Below, piece by piece: positions 11,998 to 27,002 of a stretch of 64,000 nt of DNA. Each line of letters begins with the position of its first letter. The stretch's first letter is position 1. Below the pieces are notes generated by a model. The model was not told where the DNA came from. It saw only the letters and a program-made list of their open reading frames with translations, and made no database searches. Made by a program: the position numbers and the translations under genes. The DNA comes from Dryas octopetala (taxonomy: Eukaryota; Streptophyta; Magnoliopsida; Rosales; Rosaceae). The stretch is from contig OY992834.1 in the NCBI GenBank assembly GCA_963921425.1, positions 8,229,271 through 8,293,270 on the forward strand. Direction: 5' to 3'.

Positions 11998-14340
11998 TCA
12001 AGGTGGCCCGGCGATCTCATCAAGGCAGCGATCCATAATTTCAGAAATGGTGTCAAGAAAAGCAGCTTCGCTTGTGTGAGGGAGCACAGAATCCTCTGCT
12101 TCTTGGACAATCTCCTCAATTATGGATTCCTTGTTCAAGTTTCCTCTGCACATTATGTTTCCTATGGCAAAGGGAGTGAGCCGTCTCTCCGCTCCTTTCT
12201 TCAGAAGCATGGTCGATATGCGAAGTGTGCGAGCACATTTGAGCGGCATGTCCCATCCATGGAACTTCAAAAGGGCAATATCTTCCTCAGCATCCAGTGA
12301 TTTTATGTAATCAATGACCTCCTTGTCATAAGGTTTGCGCGCTTGTGGCCAATAAAGCCAATCAAATGTAACATCTTCAAACTGCAGGAAAAGCAAATAC
12401 ATGATGATATTTACAAGATCTTCAAATAATCAATAACACATGAATATAAATTTGAAGTATATTGGGGAAAAGAAATGCATAAAAAGCTTCCAATCAGCTG
12501 ACATGACAACCTCACTAATCCCTAGAGCATAGTCAAGAAAGCATTATGCATGACAAATATTGGTTTATCATATCAGCACTCTTGGGACAGAAGGAAAAGA
12601 AGTCTCAAGATTATACCATGGCAATGAGCTGATGAATATCAGATGCAAAATAAACAGATGGCTTGTTAATTTGACAAAAACGTTTTAGAAAAAATAACCA
12701 GACTGGTGACTCATAAGATCTTTTTTAGGAGGGACTCATAATTTTTAAATCAACTTAAATGAATTTATTGATTAACCGAACCTAATACATAACAGATATC
12801 TATCTAGGGCCATGAATGAGATTAGAATATAGTATAAAGAACAGGAAGTGAGCAAGTTCATGAAAACTACAAATGAAACAGATATAAATGCTATAACCAC
12901 AAGAACATGCATAAAATCATCACCACTTAAGCAAAAATGAAGTCTAGTACATACACTTTCAGGCAAGCAGTACCCATGATCAATGGGAATCAGCAAAGTC
13001 CGGCCACCTTCACCCTCTTTGCTCAGTAAAATATTTCCAGCATGCCTATCTGCATTTGCCAATCTAATATCCAAAACAGAAATTTTATGCACTTCTTCAA
13101 CTGGAAAAGCCAGAGGACCCATGTCCTCACAACTTCCATCGTTCTCCATGAACTTCTGCAAGGACCCAATCTTGACAATTTCATCCCCAGGATGGTTGAA
13201 TCCTGTATGAAAGCACTTAACTATAAATGTTGGAGGGACCCCAGCAAAGCCCTCCTCATCACCAAACAACATGCGATGCCCACTCTTTGGATGATCCAAA
13301 AGGTAAGCTGCAACTTCCCTGAATGCTCCTTCTCCAACTCTTGTTCCTTTTTTCAATCCTTCACCATCCAGTGACAATGGAAGCCCTCTTGGATTGTTCA
13401 GAGCCATAGGCTCCTCATCAATTGGCTTGAAAACAGACACATACTTTTCACCAGATGAGTCCAGCATAAAATAAGCTCCTCCTGTACCCTCCATGGATCT
13501 GATAGGATAATTGCCACTATCCAGTCCATCACATGTAGCATTAACCATATCCCATATTGCGGAAGGCAATTCAATCTTGGGGTTAACAATGACGGGCTCC
13601 AACAAAATCTCCCTATCAGGAGGTTTTCTTGCCACAACTTCTTCCTCAACTTTATTCTTCTGCTCACCAACATCATATTGTCGCTTCACATTCTCTTGGT
13701 CAACTTCATAATTTTGCTCATCGTTCAAATGTGAAGCTACAACAGACAATTCAAAGTTCTTCTCAACAGGTCTAGGCCGAACTTTTGCAGACTTCCGAAC
13801 CAACAGATGTAAGACAGCATCATTTTGTTTACATATGTCATCAATAAGTCTCTGATCCTCAAGTGGTTCGCCATCACACACAACTTCTTGCGCTTCTAGA
13901 TCAACAAACTCTTTACTCGTCTTCGCAATCTTTTGTTTTACATACCCGACATCTTTACCACGTTCCACATTGAATGTAAATTCTTTCCCACAAGTCGTTC
14001 GAACATTGATCACCTGAAGATCAGAAAGCCTAAGAACCAAATGCAAGACATTTCCATCCGTTACCCCATATTCTCGAAGTATGGAATTGCTCCGAGACAG
14101 CTCCCGACCTCCACAAACCAACTTCTGCTTCTTCACAACAAATCCTTTATAGGTTTGGATCCTAAGCTTCACTGACTCAATGGAATCAGATTCCAAAAAA
14201 CTCATGGGAGTAGTTGATCCAGAAACAGAAAGATATATCAAAATTGATTCATCCGAAGACATACATGATTGGGCGTGAAAACTATTAGGAGAAAGCAAGG
14301 TCTCACTAGGGGCAAGAGCGGCGATACCAGCGGACGACAT
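11998..14340 (-). CDS. Phosphatidylinositol 4-kinase gamma (ubiquitin-like domain kinase), PI4KG4-like
   Basis: Two coding exons, 14340-12955 and 12381-11998, join in phase 0 to give 589 aa; the intron is GT-AG. Two ubiquitin-like domains come first (about residues 33-105 and 110-185), then an acidic linker. The PI3/PI4-kinase-like domain includes GTGGAYFML near the nucleotide loop, VSVFKPIDEEPMA (Lys of the ATP site), RLANADRHAGNILL (catalytic HRD-like loop) and PIDHGYCLP (DFG-like metal site). This is the plant type II PI4K-gamma/UBDK layout. Some members phosphorylate proteins rather than lipids, so the substrate is uncertain. An upstream TTG codon at 14370 extends the frame, but the ATG at 14340 matches the family start MSS. 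The gene is intact and converges with EMB1703. Confidence 0.92.
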
Positions 14341-15276
14341 TTTGTTCTCAATTTGAAATTTCGAGTTCAAAAGCTTTTCAAATCAATGAAAGACTTCCAA
14401 ACCCTATGAAATTTACAAGTTTACAAGAATGAAGCCATGTTTGAATCGTAAATTGATCACCTGATTGATACCCAGATGATCAAATAAGCCCTAGATTCGA
14501 TTTCCACAATCTATACAGCAAAAGGAGCAAACTTGAAACCTCGCCACCCCCTCAAAACCACAAAGAAAGCGTACCAGATCGAAACCCCTATAAATTCATC
14601 TATGGAAACAAACCGGAAAACAAACTGAAAAAAAAAGAAGGGGGAAATAGGGGAAAAAGTCCCCCAGAAACCGATTCGCAAACCCAACGCCAAGAATTAA
14701 TCGGACCCAACAAAACAACTGAGTTTTGTACAATTACGGTTTTACAACTGAGATAATTGACAAAAAAAATCAGGAAAAAAAGCGAAAAATTAACAGCAAA
14801 GCAGACGGTGACGATTCTTACCAAGGAGAAAGAACCGAAGAGAAGGGTGAGAGGAAACAACAGCTCAATCAATCATTCAATCACGATTTGTCTTTTGGTG
14901 GTTTATAGGGTTTGTAATTTTTGCAGAATTGAAGGAGAGAGAGAGAGGTGGAGTATGCAAGAGGAGGAAGAAGTCGCGTGGAGCTGCCGGAGGTGTATAC
15001 GTAGTGGTGGGTGGGATGTTATGACTTTTGACGCCAAGAGTTTTTATTTTATATTTTAATGCTTCGTACGAACATTCTGCGAAGGAGCCGACAGTTGGAC
15101 TGCTGACCAAGTTTACGTGATATAGTAATAACTACAATAATATTAAAAGTGAAAAAGATCAGACTTACGTGTGCTGCCCAATCAGGGACTGCCGCGTGGA
15201 CAGGATTCATATCGGAGGTGACTTAATTTTAACTAATTTGAAAATACTAACAGGACCTGATTAAAAAGAAATTTTG
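14341..15276. other. Upstream region of the PI4K-gamma gene
   Basis: No protein-coding gene seen. The sequence just upstream of the kinase start probably holds its 5' UTR, possibly with an intron. CT-rich tracts on the minus strand (about 14935-14950) fit a plant core promoter or leader. The remainder is AT-rich spacer. Confidence 0.4.
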
Positions 15277-15802
15277 ATCAAAGTACATTTTTAGTCGTAT
15301 TTTGAAATTTTCACTTCAGTCTCCGTTTTTCTAATTTTAATAATTTTAGTTTTATATTTTTATTACATTTGTAATTAGATCCAAACTGTTAATTTCATTT
15401 ATTTTTTAAATATAAATATGATGTAACAGCACATATGAATGAATATTTTAGACATTTCATAATTAATACGGTCTAAAAATTAATTTAAATATAATATAAT
15501 TTAAAATAAAGGTAATTAAGAAATAAAAAAAAGACAAAAACTTAAATAATTAAGAAAAAAAAAACATGTGTCTAAATGTGATTTGGTAATGTCATCTTGT
15601 TAAATAAGTTTCGCTCATAGATTATTTAAAATATTTAAAATATTTCTTTTACGTCATATTTATGTCAATAATTTAACTTAATTAAGGATTTGAACCTAAT
15701 TACAAATTTAATAAAAATACTAGATTAAAATTTTTAAAATTAAAAAAATGAGACTAAAGTGAAATTTTTATTAAAATACATGGACCAAAAATGCACTTTC
15801 AC
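15277..15802. mobile_element. Small inverted-repeat element (MULE-type MITE)
   Basis: The left side (AAAGTACATTTTTAGTC) and the reverse complement of the right side (AAAGTGCATTTTTGGTCC) match with gaps over about 130 bases. The flanks are direct repeats AAGAAATTTT at 15267-15276 and 15803-15812. There is no coding capacity; the interior is very AT-rich. A duplication of 9-10 bases fits a Mutator-type non-autonomous element. The exact termini are uncertain by a few bases. Confidence 0.7.
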
Positions 15803-15812
15803 AAGAAATTTT

Positions 15813-16746
15813 TGATCAAGAGAATTAAACTTTCAATTCTCTTAAGATTTGAAAAATACAAACGTTGGAAGTCCACCTACCGTCTCACACTAGAAAGCCA
15901 GCTATGACTTTTAGCCCTTTTTTGGAAAAGAAAAATAGTAGTGTTTTAAAATAGTCTTAAAATAAAATAATCAACTTTTTTAAAGATGCTTTGGGAATAT
16001 ACAGGGTGTGTTGAGTAAAAGTTTAGTTTTTAAAATTTGAATTTATTGGTGTGGAGGATCATTCTTTTGGGTATGAATGGAATCATCCTTTTGGACTTTG
16101 CAATCAGGATATGTTGGGCCAGGTTGAAGATAACTTCTGGGCTTTGCCTGGGTTGGGCTCTGCTGGGGCTGGACTTTAGAACATTTCCATCCGGCCCAAA
16201 ATGGAAAACAATACAAAAAAAAGTTTAAGAGAAAGGGAGTCGATACTTTTCTAGGACATTGCAGAGATACTTTTAGGGGCCTTTTGAACATTGCAACACA
16301 TGATGCTATACATTTGAGAACATTCTACCCAGATTATAAATCAGTAAATTTCAACAAAGAAGACAGATTGAAAGCGAATAAAATCTATTTAGAAACTCCA
16401 TGTCCGTGGTAGCCACTAGCCAGCTTCCAATGTACAAGTTCTCAAGCAGCCAATCTATATTTACAATGCACATGTTGACTGTGCCCTATTGATACCAGAG
16501 TGATACTGGGGAGCTTAAGGGCATGAGCCCCTTTTCATCTTTTGTCAGTCACTGTAAATAAGTACCCAATAAGACACCGAACTTTTCAACGAAGCAAGTT
16601 TCTCCATAGAGAGAAACTTCGTGTGACAGGTGTATGTATATTCATTATTTATGTTTCTCTCTTTACATGCTAGGTCATGTGATGAAAGAAATACACACAT
16701 AGAGTGTATATACCTGTGATGAATAAGCTTTTTTCTTGTTTTTAGA
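15813..16746. other. Intergenic region
   Basis: AT-rich spacer with no recognisable gene. It lies downstream of the CBL relic and probably includes its former 3' region. Confidence 0.4.
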
Positions 16747-18149
16747 CTATGATTGAGATTCTTCTGCTTTAGTGTTCAGCACAAAGCTGGGAAATGCTAG
16801 AGATATGTCCCTGAAAGTACACACAGATGGAAAATGTTAAATCCAAGAAGAACCACACCTGCAAACTGAAAAAAAGGGGCTGGTAATTCAAAACTTTTCC
16901 AAAAACTAGAAGAATGTAGTGAAAATTTTGCATTCTAAATGCATGCTTGCTATGCAAAAAGACGAACTTTCACAAAAATGCAAGACTTGCTCAGCTGTGG
17001 ACAAACGGCTGATAAGTTTTACAGAAAGTAGGTTAATTAGGACATACATCAAGTATGGAAGGGTAATGTTCTTCAGTAAAGAAGGGTTTTCTGTTACGTA
17101 TTCCTTCCACTCTTCTTCATCAATCCTACCATCTGCTTTTCTATCTGCTTCCATGAATGTCTGCATGACATACAAGAAAGTAAAATCATCGAGACCAGAA
17201 ATGTGAAAGTGGAATTATCGAAGAGCAATGGAGTCATTCCGTACCTTGTCCACAATCATTCCAACAATATCATCTGAAAGAATCAGATGGGATTCGTTCA
17301 AAAGAGCCAGCACTATCTCTTCAACTGTTTTTCACATAGAGCGGTTTTAATTGTTATTTATGTGCTTCATATTATTTAACAGCAAAAATCATGAAGAATC
17401 TCCATTCAGAATCTGATCCACTCTTCATACGATTTGTATTCAGAAAATAGTGATAATCCATAGGGCTATGACATAATTGGATAACTCTTTCAAACATGAA
17501 ATCAAAGTTAAATCAATCAAGACCAACAAGCAAAGAGTAAGAATCCAGTGAACTTACCTCCTCCCGCTCGATGTAACCAGTGTGCCTCAAATCATATAAT
17601 TTAAAAGCATCTGCATATAAACATACCCGTTTTAGTGTGTGCATATGAGTTAAAAAGCACAGTGGCAGAAGGTTATCTTTTAAATACACTACTGCCATTT
17701 GAAAATCTAAAGATTTCAAACACAAGGGAAGAAGAACATGGAAAATGACCAATATAGGATTTACCATCATGAGTCTAGTTCTTACATGTAATTTTGACTG
17801 CATCAGGAGCTCTTGGGTGGAAAAAGCTCAATGTTTGAACAAATTCTTCAAACTCAATATGCCCGTTGTAACGTTGTTATTGACATCGAAAAGATCAAAT
17901 ATCTACAAAGGATGACAGAACACAGAGAAAGGAGAGTCGTAGTGAAATTATAGCAAACACAAATGGATCATCAGATTTGGTAGGGTGCAGAAAGCGCAAG
18001 CAAGAATAGCAGAGTGAAGAGATGCTTGAAAGTTGAAACTCACAGGGGGTCTTAGAAGCAAGAATAGCAGGGTGGTCCAACAACCCAGATGCTGGTTTGG
18101 CATTATGGTTAACTTTGGCTCTGTCTTCCTTTGAGTTGTGGCAACCCAT
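16747..18149 (-). pseudogene. Calcineurin B-like (CBL) calcium sensor, broken copy
   Basis: Exons read on the minus strand are 18149-18044, 17902-17786, 17610-17558, 17324-17245, 17160-17048 and 16810-16747. Exon 1 begins MGCHNSKED, the dual myristoylation/palmitoylation start of CBL4/SOS3-type proteins, and ends ILASKTP. Recognisable later pieces are IFDLFD, EFEEFVQTLSFFHPRAP, AFKLYDLRHTGYIEREE, LLNESHLILSDD, the EF-hand [19 protein letters not shown] and the ending DISLAFPSFVLNT. The two exons that should lie between 18044 and 17902 (first EF-hand region) are missing; only about 140 bases separate the flanking exons. In addition there is an 8-bp insertion near 17877-17870 and a one-base loss near 17320 creating a TAG. 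It is very unlikely to make a working sensor. Confidence 0.88.
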
Positions 18150-18684
18150 TCCACCACACCATAAATCAATGACACTTCTTCCATCTTTTTCTTCTGGTGA
18201 TTTTCGCAGTACCCTTTAAAGGGTTCTTGTGGATTAAGACAGATGGTGACAAAGAAGTATACGTATGTTGTTCAATTCAATTTGACAAAAGCAGTGCTCT
18301 TTTTCTTGGTCAACGACTCAACGCCTCACATTGGTCACGGCTTCATCATAACAATGAAGGGAACATAACTCCGAGGTTATTTGCTATTTTATATGCAAGG
18401 ATGTATCGGTTTTATGGATATCTCAGAAAAATAAAGCTAGGATACTTCATTTGTATTCTAAATTTAAATTTAAATGATATACACATGTTAATATTTTATT
18501 TGTTGTGAAATATATAAGTCTCAGAATAAATTATGTATAAATTAATAAAATATTTAAAATCCCTTAACACTACTCGATCGGCTAGGCTTTTTCTTTAAAC
18601 AAATATTTCACCCAACCCCAATGTCACTTGACCTGAATTATAGCCTACATGAATAGGATAACTTGAAAATATGCTAGTTTTGAG
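18150..18684. other. Intergenic, former CBL promoter region
   Basis: No gene seen. It is AT-rich and lies upstream of the CBL relic. It ends in GTTTTGAG (18677-18684), the left target duplication of the next element. Confidence 0.5.
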
Positions 18685-20240
18685 CAAGGAGTAAAATTTC
18701 GGTTTCGAGGAAATTTTCGATGGAAATTTCGACGGAAATTTTCGTGGAAATTTCGATTAAAATTTCGATTTCGACAAAATTAGATAAAAACGACGGAAAT
18801 TGTTATCAAAATATGGAAATTTTGAATGAAACTTGACCATATGCTTATTTAACATATTATCTACTATATTGATAAAAAACATTGAAGAAACCAAATTATA
18901 TAGTAAGTTTTATGTAATATAAGATGAATATAATGGGCGCTGGTGGTAAATACTGTTACAAAAATGGGTGACTAATTAATAATTATATAAATAACACCTC
19001 AAATTTATTTATATTACAATTTTAAATCTCTTTGTATTTGGTAATCTCTTTATAGGACCAAGAATCTTTAAGAATGTTAATTATAATCTTCTGTTGCCTT
19101 CATTTGAATGTAATTTAATTCTAAATTTCATATTAGCATGTACTCTAGCTTTTTCTTCATTAAATGGTCCCATTACTCCTTTAATCAATTAATCTTATAT
19201 ATATTCTTTTTTATTTTAATAGACTTTAGGGCCTTAGGCTGTCATATTTCATGGTGATCTGATTGAAATGGGTAATCAAGAGAAGATATATTCAAAGCAT
19301 AGTATTTAATGTGGAAAAGTGGAAAAAAAAAATTAATAATTTCTTGCAGCTTTGTACTAATTAGCAAATGCAAGACATGTGAATAATTCAGCTACACAGT
19401 CTAAATCTAAACTAATAAAAACAATACCCGGAATATGATCCAATAGGAATGCAGCCTACTAAAAGAACTGGCTTTCTCTGCTTATATAAATAACCAACAA
19501 ACAACAAATTTTAATCGTGAAGCATAACTGCAGAAGAAAGCATAACACTAGCTTAGAACCAAGGGACAAACAAAAAGGCCAACCATTGCTAAAACTATAT
19601 GATATATTTGACGGTGGCCTCTTTGCTGTAGCGACGCTGGCCATAGGCCTTTCCTCTGTTTGCCTTCTGTTGCCTTGTTGGGCTTTAATGAATCACGTTG
19701 ACCAAAAAAAAAAAATATGATATATTTGACATCCAGGCTATCCAGCATAAACCCAGGCTACCCAGCACAAAAATCGAGCAGCAACCCAGGCTAATTGACA
19801 TCCAGCATAAACCCAGGCATATACAGATATACTTGACATCCAGCATAAACCCAGGCTACCCAGCACAAAAATCGAGCAGCAAAACCAAGAAATAGACATA
19901 TATGATATATTTCATCCAAAATCGAGCAGCAAATTGAACAACCACTAGGAGTACCGAGTACCCACCCGCCGTTTCTCCAAAATCGATCACCCACCCAGTT
20001 GAGATTCTGCGAAATTTCGGCAAATTTCGTCGAAATTTCAGCAAATTTCGTCGAAATTTCGGCAAATTTCGTCGAAATTTTACAAAAATGCATGTGAGGG
20101 GGATCGAAATTTCGGCGAAATTTTCGAAATTTCGCCGAAAAATTACCGAAAATTAAGGGTAGTGTGATAAAATTTCGGGATCCCTAAAAAACGAAAATTT
20201 CGGCGAAATTTCGCCGAAATTTTCGAAATTTCACTCCTTG
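18685..20240. mobile_element. Non-autonomous hAT element, copy 1 (1,556 bp)
   Basis: The ends CAAGGAGT and ACTCCTTG are inverted. The element is flanked by a perfect 8-bp duplication, GTTTTGAG at 18677-18684 and 20241-20248; 8 bp is the hAT hallmark. Both subterminal regions are packed with GAAATTTC-type motifs inside CGAAATTTCG palindromes (18700-18790 and 19990-20235). No transposase ORF is present. The interior holds repeats around 19735-19880 (CCAGGCTACCCAGCAC units) and a nested retroposed insert at 19613-19714. The left 300 bases match copy 2 and, inverted, copy 3. Confidence 0.9.
19613..19714 (+). mobile_element. Short retroposed insert nested in hAT copy 1
   Basis: About 100 bases end in an A-run (19704-19715) and are flanked by a 16-bp direct repeat ATATGATATATTTGAC (19597-19612 and 19715-19730). 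A poly(A) tail plus a target duplication of this length is the mark of LINE-machinery retroposition: a SINE, a 5'-truncated LINE or a short transcript. I do not recognise the source. Confidence 0.75.
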
Positions 20241-20248
20241 GTTTTGAG

Positions 20249-21154
20249 TGCATTTAAAATGGAGCGTCACTTGTTAGCTAGATAGTTTCCCCTAAAACTC
20301 CCTTTAAAAGACTAGGATCTGTTGTGGAGTGTTATAGACTAAACTTATAGTGCAAAATCATATGGAGTAAACAAAATTGGTAAGGGAGTGTCCATCAATC
20401 GATACCGCAAAACTTCATCAAATCAAAACAGCAGTCACATATGACTGTCGTATTACCAACTTTTTTTTTTCTTTTTGGGTACAAGAGGGGCCAACTTTTA
20501 CTCCTTAAATTCCCGGTCATAGCTTGCCTTCACTCTATAATTCGCAATATTCATTATTCTGTTGAAAATTTTCATGTTTAAAGCTAAATATATGTTACGA
20601 TATCCTACATTTTCATCTTGATATTCTAATCCATATGAGGAACAGAGGAATATGCTATTGAAAATTGTCATTTTCCGCCTGTAATTTGTTAGCCATTTTG
20701 GCTGAAATCAATTGTAAAAGTAAATAATCTTGCAGCTAATTTGTCAAAATAATGCCAAGGGCATCAACTATTTACAGGTTTATACACAAATGGTTTACAA
20801 AGTTACAGTAGAGACCTTTCAAGGCAAATTTCTGGCCAAGTTCTTTGGAATGTGAAACATCGTAAAGCAAATTTCTGACCCGGGAGGGCCTTTTAAATAA
20901 ACTAGCTTTTGTGGGTTTTGTAACTTTGTTTCATGTCTAGGCTCTGTGTAGACATTTCTCAAATTTGTTTCATAGTCAGGCAGGGCTCCAAATCAGTTGC
21001 AGAGGGGCAAAAAATTAACATTTCTATCATTAATTTTTTGATTCTAAGTCTCTTTGATATTGAGGAAATGGATTACAATGATATCTCTGGTCCATGTCAA
21101 CACTGCAATGGTGTGTGTCAACACAATGTGACCAAAATTACCTGCAAAGTCAGT
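20249..21154. other. Intergenic region downstream of the DUF212 gene
   Basis: Probably includes the 3' UTR of the minus-strand DUF212 gene. No other gene or clear repeat is visible. Confidence 0.4.
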
Positions 21155-23716
<2,562 letters not shown>

Positions 23717-23805
23717 GCCTTTGAGTTTCAGTCAGCATTTCAGAGAGAGCAGCTTAGAGGCTTTGAGAAAAGCTCTGGAAAAAAACAGAGTTTGTGAGGG
23801 GGTGG

Positions 23806-23817
23806 TATTTATAGGCG
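23806..23817 (-). promoter_or_regulatory. TATA box of the DUF212 gene
   Basis: On the minus strand the sequence reads CCTATAAATACC, about 90-100 bases before the ATG at 23716. That is a canonical plant TATA context and spacing. Confidence 0.6.
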
Positions 23818-23889
23818 ATCAGATTTTGTGGCGGAGAAGAAACCCATTGGGTAATTTTAACGGAATTGCCATTGGACATCCAAAGTGAG

Positions 23890-25601
23890 CAACGAATATG
23901 CTAGTCTGCCAGAGGCTTCTTTGGGAACTTTCTGTACTTGGATTTTTATTGGAAATTACTATCGAAAATATGAAATGACTCATTTCTTCACTTTTATGAG
24001 AAACTGAAAAAACTAACATGAATTGAAGTAAATTAAAGAATTTTAACTTATTTTTAAAATCTTTAAAAATTTGACTTTCTAGTAATGTTCGAGCTCGAAT
24101 TCCCTTTGAGTAGTGCTCAAGCTTTCCTTAAGAAGTGTTCAAACACTCCTCAAGCACTATTCAAGGGAGGTTCAAACACTACTCGAAAAGAAATCGAGTA
24201 CTACTTGAGAGTTAAAATTCTAAAAATTTTAAAAAATTGTTAAAAGTTTTTAATAGAAATAAAAATGGATTGGTTTTTTAAATTTCTCCACTTTTTTTTA
24301 TCATATCACTTTTTATCTCTTAGTTTAAATTGCAAGGCACATCGTAAATACTATCAAGATTATTTTGATTATTTTAAAAACAAAATATAATGTGGTAATA
24401 ACTAATAACTCATTAACTTTGTTGTCATGTTCCACATTTTGGTGGATGGAAATTACCACATTGACAATGATCAATGATGTTTGCACACGATAGCAAGAAG
24501 AAGCATTCTTGTACTTCAACGTGACATCGATGATAATTGTGAATCACCCTTTAGGCTATATTGGTCAAAGTTAACAGCGACGAAGCTAGGAATTAAAAAT
24601 AGGGTGGGCTAAAATTAAAGGCTACCTGCGACAACAAAAAAAATTTGGAGGTTATCGAAATTTTGGCAATATCTCGTTTATTTTTAGCGATAGTTCCCAA
24701 ATTAAAAAACTTGTTAAAAAATATTATTGATCTAAAATGAAATTTATTCAAAGAAAACTCGACGATACGAGTGAATCTCATTAATAACAACAAAACATAT
24801 ACCTAATCATGGAGGACATAATGAGTTTTATCCCTCAAAATGCATAGTCATACAAAAAAGATAATAACAAATAAACATGTAATGCAATTAAATACAATAT
24901 ACTATTTAAATTGTGCCCTACAATTTTTGATAATATAAAAATCATCAATTTCAAATTCATAACTTTAAAAGAAGTTAAGAGCACTTATCTTTTCCTTAAG
25001 CTTTGGAGTTGGGTGCGATTGGGGAGTTAAGAGAAGCTGGGCAGAGATGAAGGGCAGCTGGAGCCTGGAGTTATTGTTGAGAATGAGAGTATAAGACGAC
25101 TCACCTGTGAGAATGAGAGTGAGAGAATGGACAGCATGGCAGCTGGTTTAATTAGTTAATTTGGGGGTAATAGCTGGGTTATTAAGTCTAATTAGGCTGG
25201 ATAGCTAGTATCTTTCAGCAAGTATCTAATTGGGCTGGGCAGCAAGTATCTAATATAGTATTAAATATACCACTAGGTTTTTTTTTTTTTCGCAAAAAAA
25301 TGGGGTGGGCTCCAATAGCAACATCTCTGAAAGTTAGTATAACTTTATGAAAGCATGAGTTGAGTGTTGCAAGAGCTGCAAGAATATTAGGATTAGAGTG
25401 AACTAATTGCATTCCTAAATAATGTGAATCCTGAAGGTGTTATTGAAAGGAATATATTTTAATTGTAAAATAATTATTAACCTCTAATAACATTATACTT
25501 CCTAAATTAAGGGATATACTATATCCTAGAGATGGTATTTTGAATTCAAAGTCTTCTTTAATGGAAAATTGGCTATTGTTTTTAATGCCATGGAGTTATG
25601 A
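23890..25601. other. Intergenic, AT-rich, no gene recognised
   Basis: Around 24090-24205 is a degenerate series of GAGTAGTGCTCAAG-like words in both orientations (GTTCAAACACT, CTCAAGCACTA, ACTACTCGA). From about 24570 to 25310 the spacer has TE-like phrases such as GGGTGGGCT at both sides, but I could not define ends. No coding signal. Confidence 0.4.
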
Positions 25602-25609
25602 ATTACGAG

Positions 25610-26880
25610 CAAGGAATAAAATTTCGGGTTTCGAGGAAATTTCGATGGAAATTTCGATGGAAATTTCGACGGAAATTTCGAAGATTTTTAAATTTCGACA
25701 AAAATTCGACGGAAACGATGAAAATTATTATCAAAATACGGAAATTTTGAATGAAACTTCACAATATGTTTATTTAACATATTATCTACTACATTGATAA
25801 AAAACATTGAAAAAAACCAAATTATATGGTAGGTTTCATGTGATATGTGATGAATATAATGCGCGCTGGAGGCAAATACTATGAAATAAAATTAGTATCA
25901 TGAATAAATAAAATTAATATATTATTTATACTCTATAATATATACACTAAATTCTATATACTTTATAATCTATACTCTATATTATTTAAGATATCGTATA
26001 GAATATTAGGGTTTAGGTCCTTTAGGATATTTTTAATTATTTTTTATATAAAAAGGTATTAGAGTTTATTGGTTTAGGGTTTAAAAACAATTAAACGAAA
26101 CTCCAACACGGCCAAACGAAATCTCAAATCATTTTTTTTTTCAATTGCCCAAAAACATCAAACTAGGATATGGTATATGATATTAGGGTTTAGGCTTTTT
26201 AGAGTATTTTAAATTATTTTTTATATTGAAAATTTGAAATATATTAGAGTTTACAAATTTAGGGTTTAAAAACAACTAAATGAAACTCCAAAAAAGCCAA
26301 ATAAAAACCCAAACTATTTTATTTTCTTTACAATTGCTCAAAGGCCCCAAACTCCAATCTACCCTAAACCTTTTAATTTTTTTTCTCTTTCTTACTTTTT
26401 TTTTCTTTTTTTTTCTTCTTCTTTTTCTTTTTTTCTTTTTTTTTTTCTTTTCTTTTTCTTTCCTTCTTTTTCTTTTTTTCCTTTCTTTTTTTTTTCTCCC
26501 TTTTCTTTCCTTCCTTCCCTTTTCTTTCTTTCCCCCTCAAGTCTCCAGCAAAACTTTTCTGTTTTTCTTCTCTCTCTCTCTCTCTCTCCCCCCCTGCCGA
26601 TCCGCCTGCCGCGCCCCCCCTGCCGCGCCGCCTGCCGCGCCCAAGATCTCCCTCAATCTCCCTCCTGCCGCGCTCCCCGGCCACCTCCTGCCGCCGCCCC
26701 TCCTTTCTCCCCCGATCTCCCCCTGCCGCACCCCCTGCAGCCGCCGGCGAAACTTCGGCGCCCGGCGAAATTTCGAAAATTTCGCCGAAATTATACCGAA
26801 AATTTAACGAAACTACGTTTCGATTTCGCCCACTCCTCAAAACGAAAATTTCGCTGAAATTTTCGAAATTTAAATCCTTG
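25610..26880. mobile_element. Non-autonomous hAT element, copy 2 (1,271 bp)
   Basis: Begins CAAGGAATAAAATTTCGG and ends CGAAATTTAAATCCTTG, with a perfect 8-bp duplication ATTACGAG at 25602-25609 and 26881-26888. It has the same GAAATTTC-rich ends and the same left 300 bases as copy 1. The middle contains two diverged AT-rich segments sharing TTAGGGTTTAGG and CAATTG words, a long pyrimidine tract (26370-26590) and a GC-rich CTGCCGCGCC-repeating block (26595-26760). That block is unlike the surrounding DNA and may be captured. There is no transposase. Confidence 0.9.
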
Positions 26881-27002
26881 ATTACGAGTGACTACGTAAT
26901 TGATATGAGACATTTTCACTCCAAGATTTATTTGCATTAAAAGTATGTAATGAGCTTAGACCTAAAAAGGAAGGGTTGACTTAGTCATTGAGTACCTCAA
27001 AG

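Noticed and set aside
26280..26840. Long ORFs on both strands (Phe/Pro-rich and Lys/Glu/Arg-rich)
   Set aside because: They come from a pyrimidine tract and a GC-rich repeat inside hAT copy 2; low complexity with no domain.
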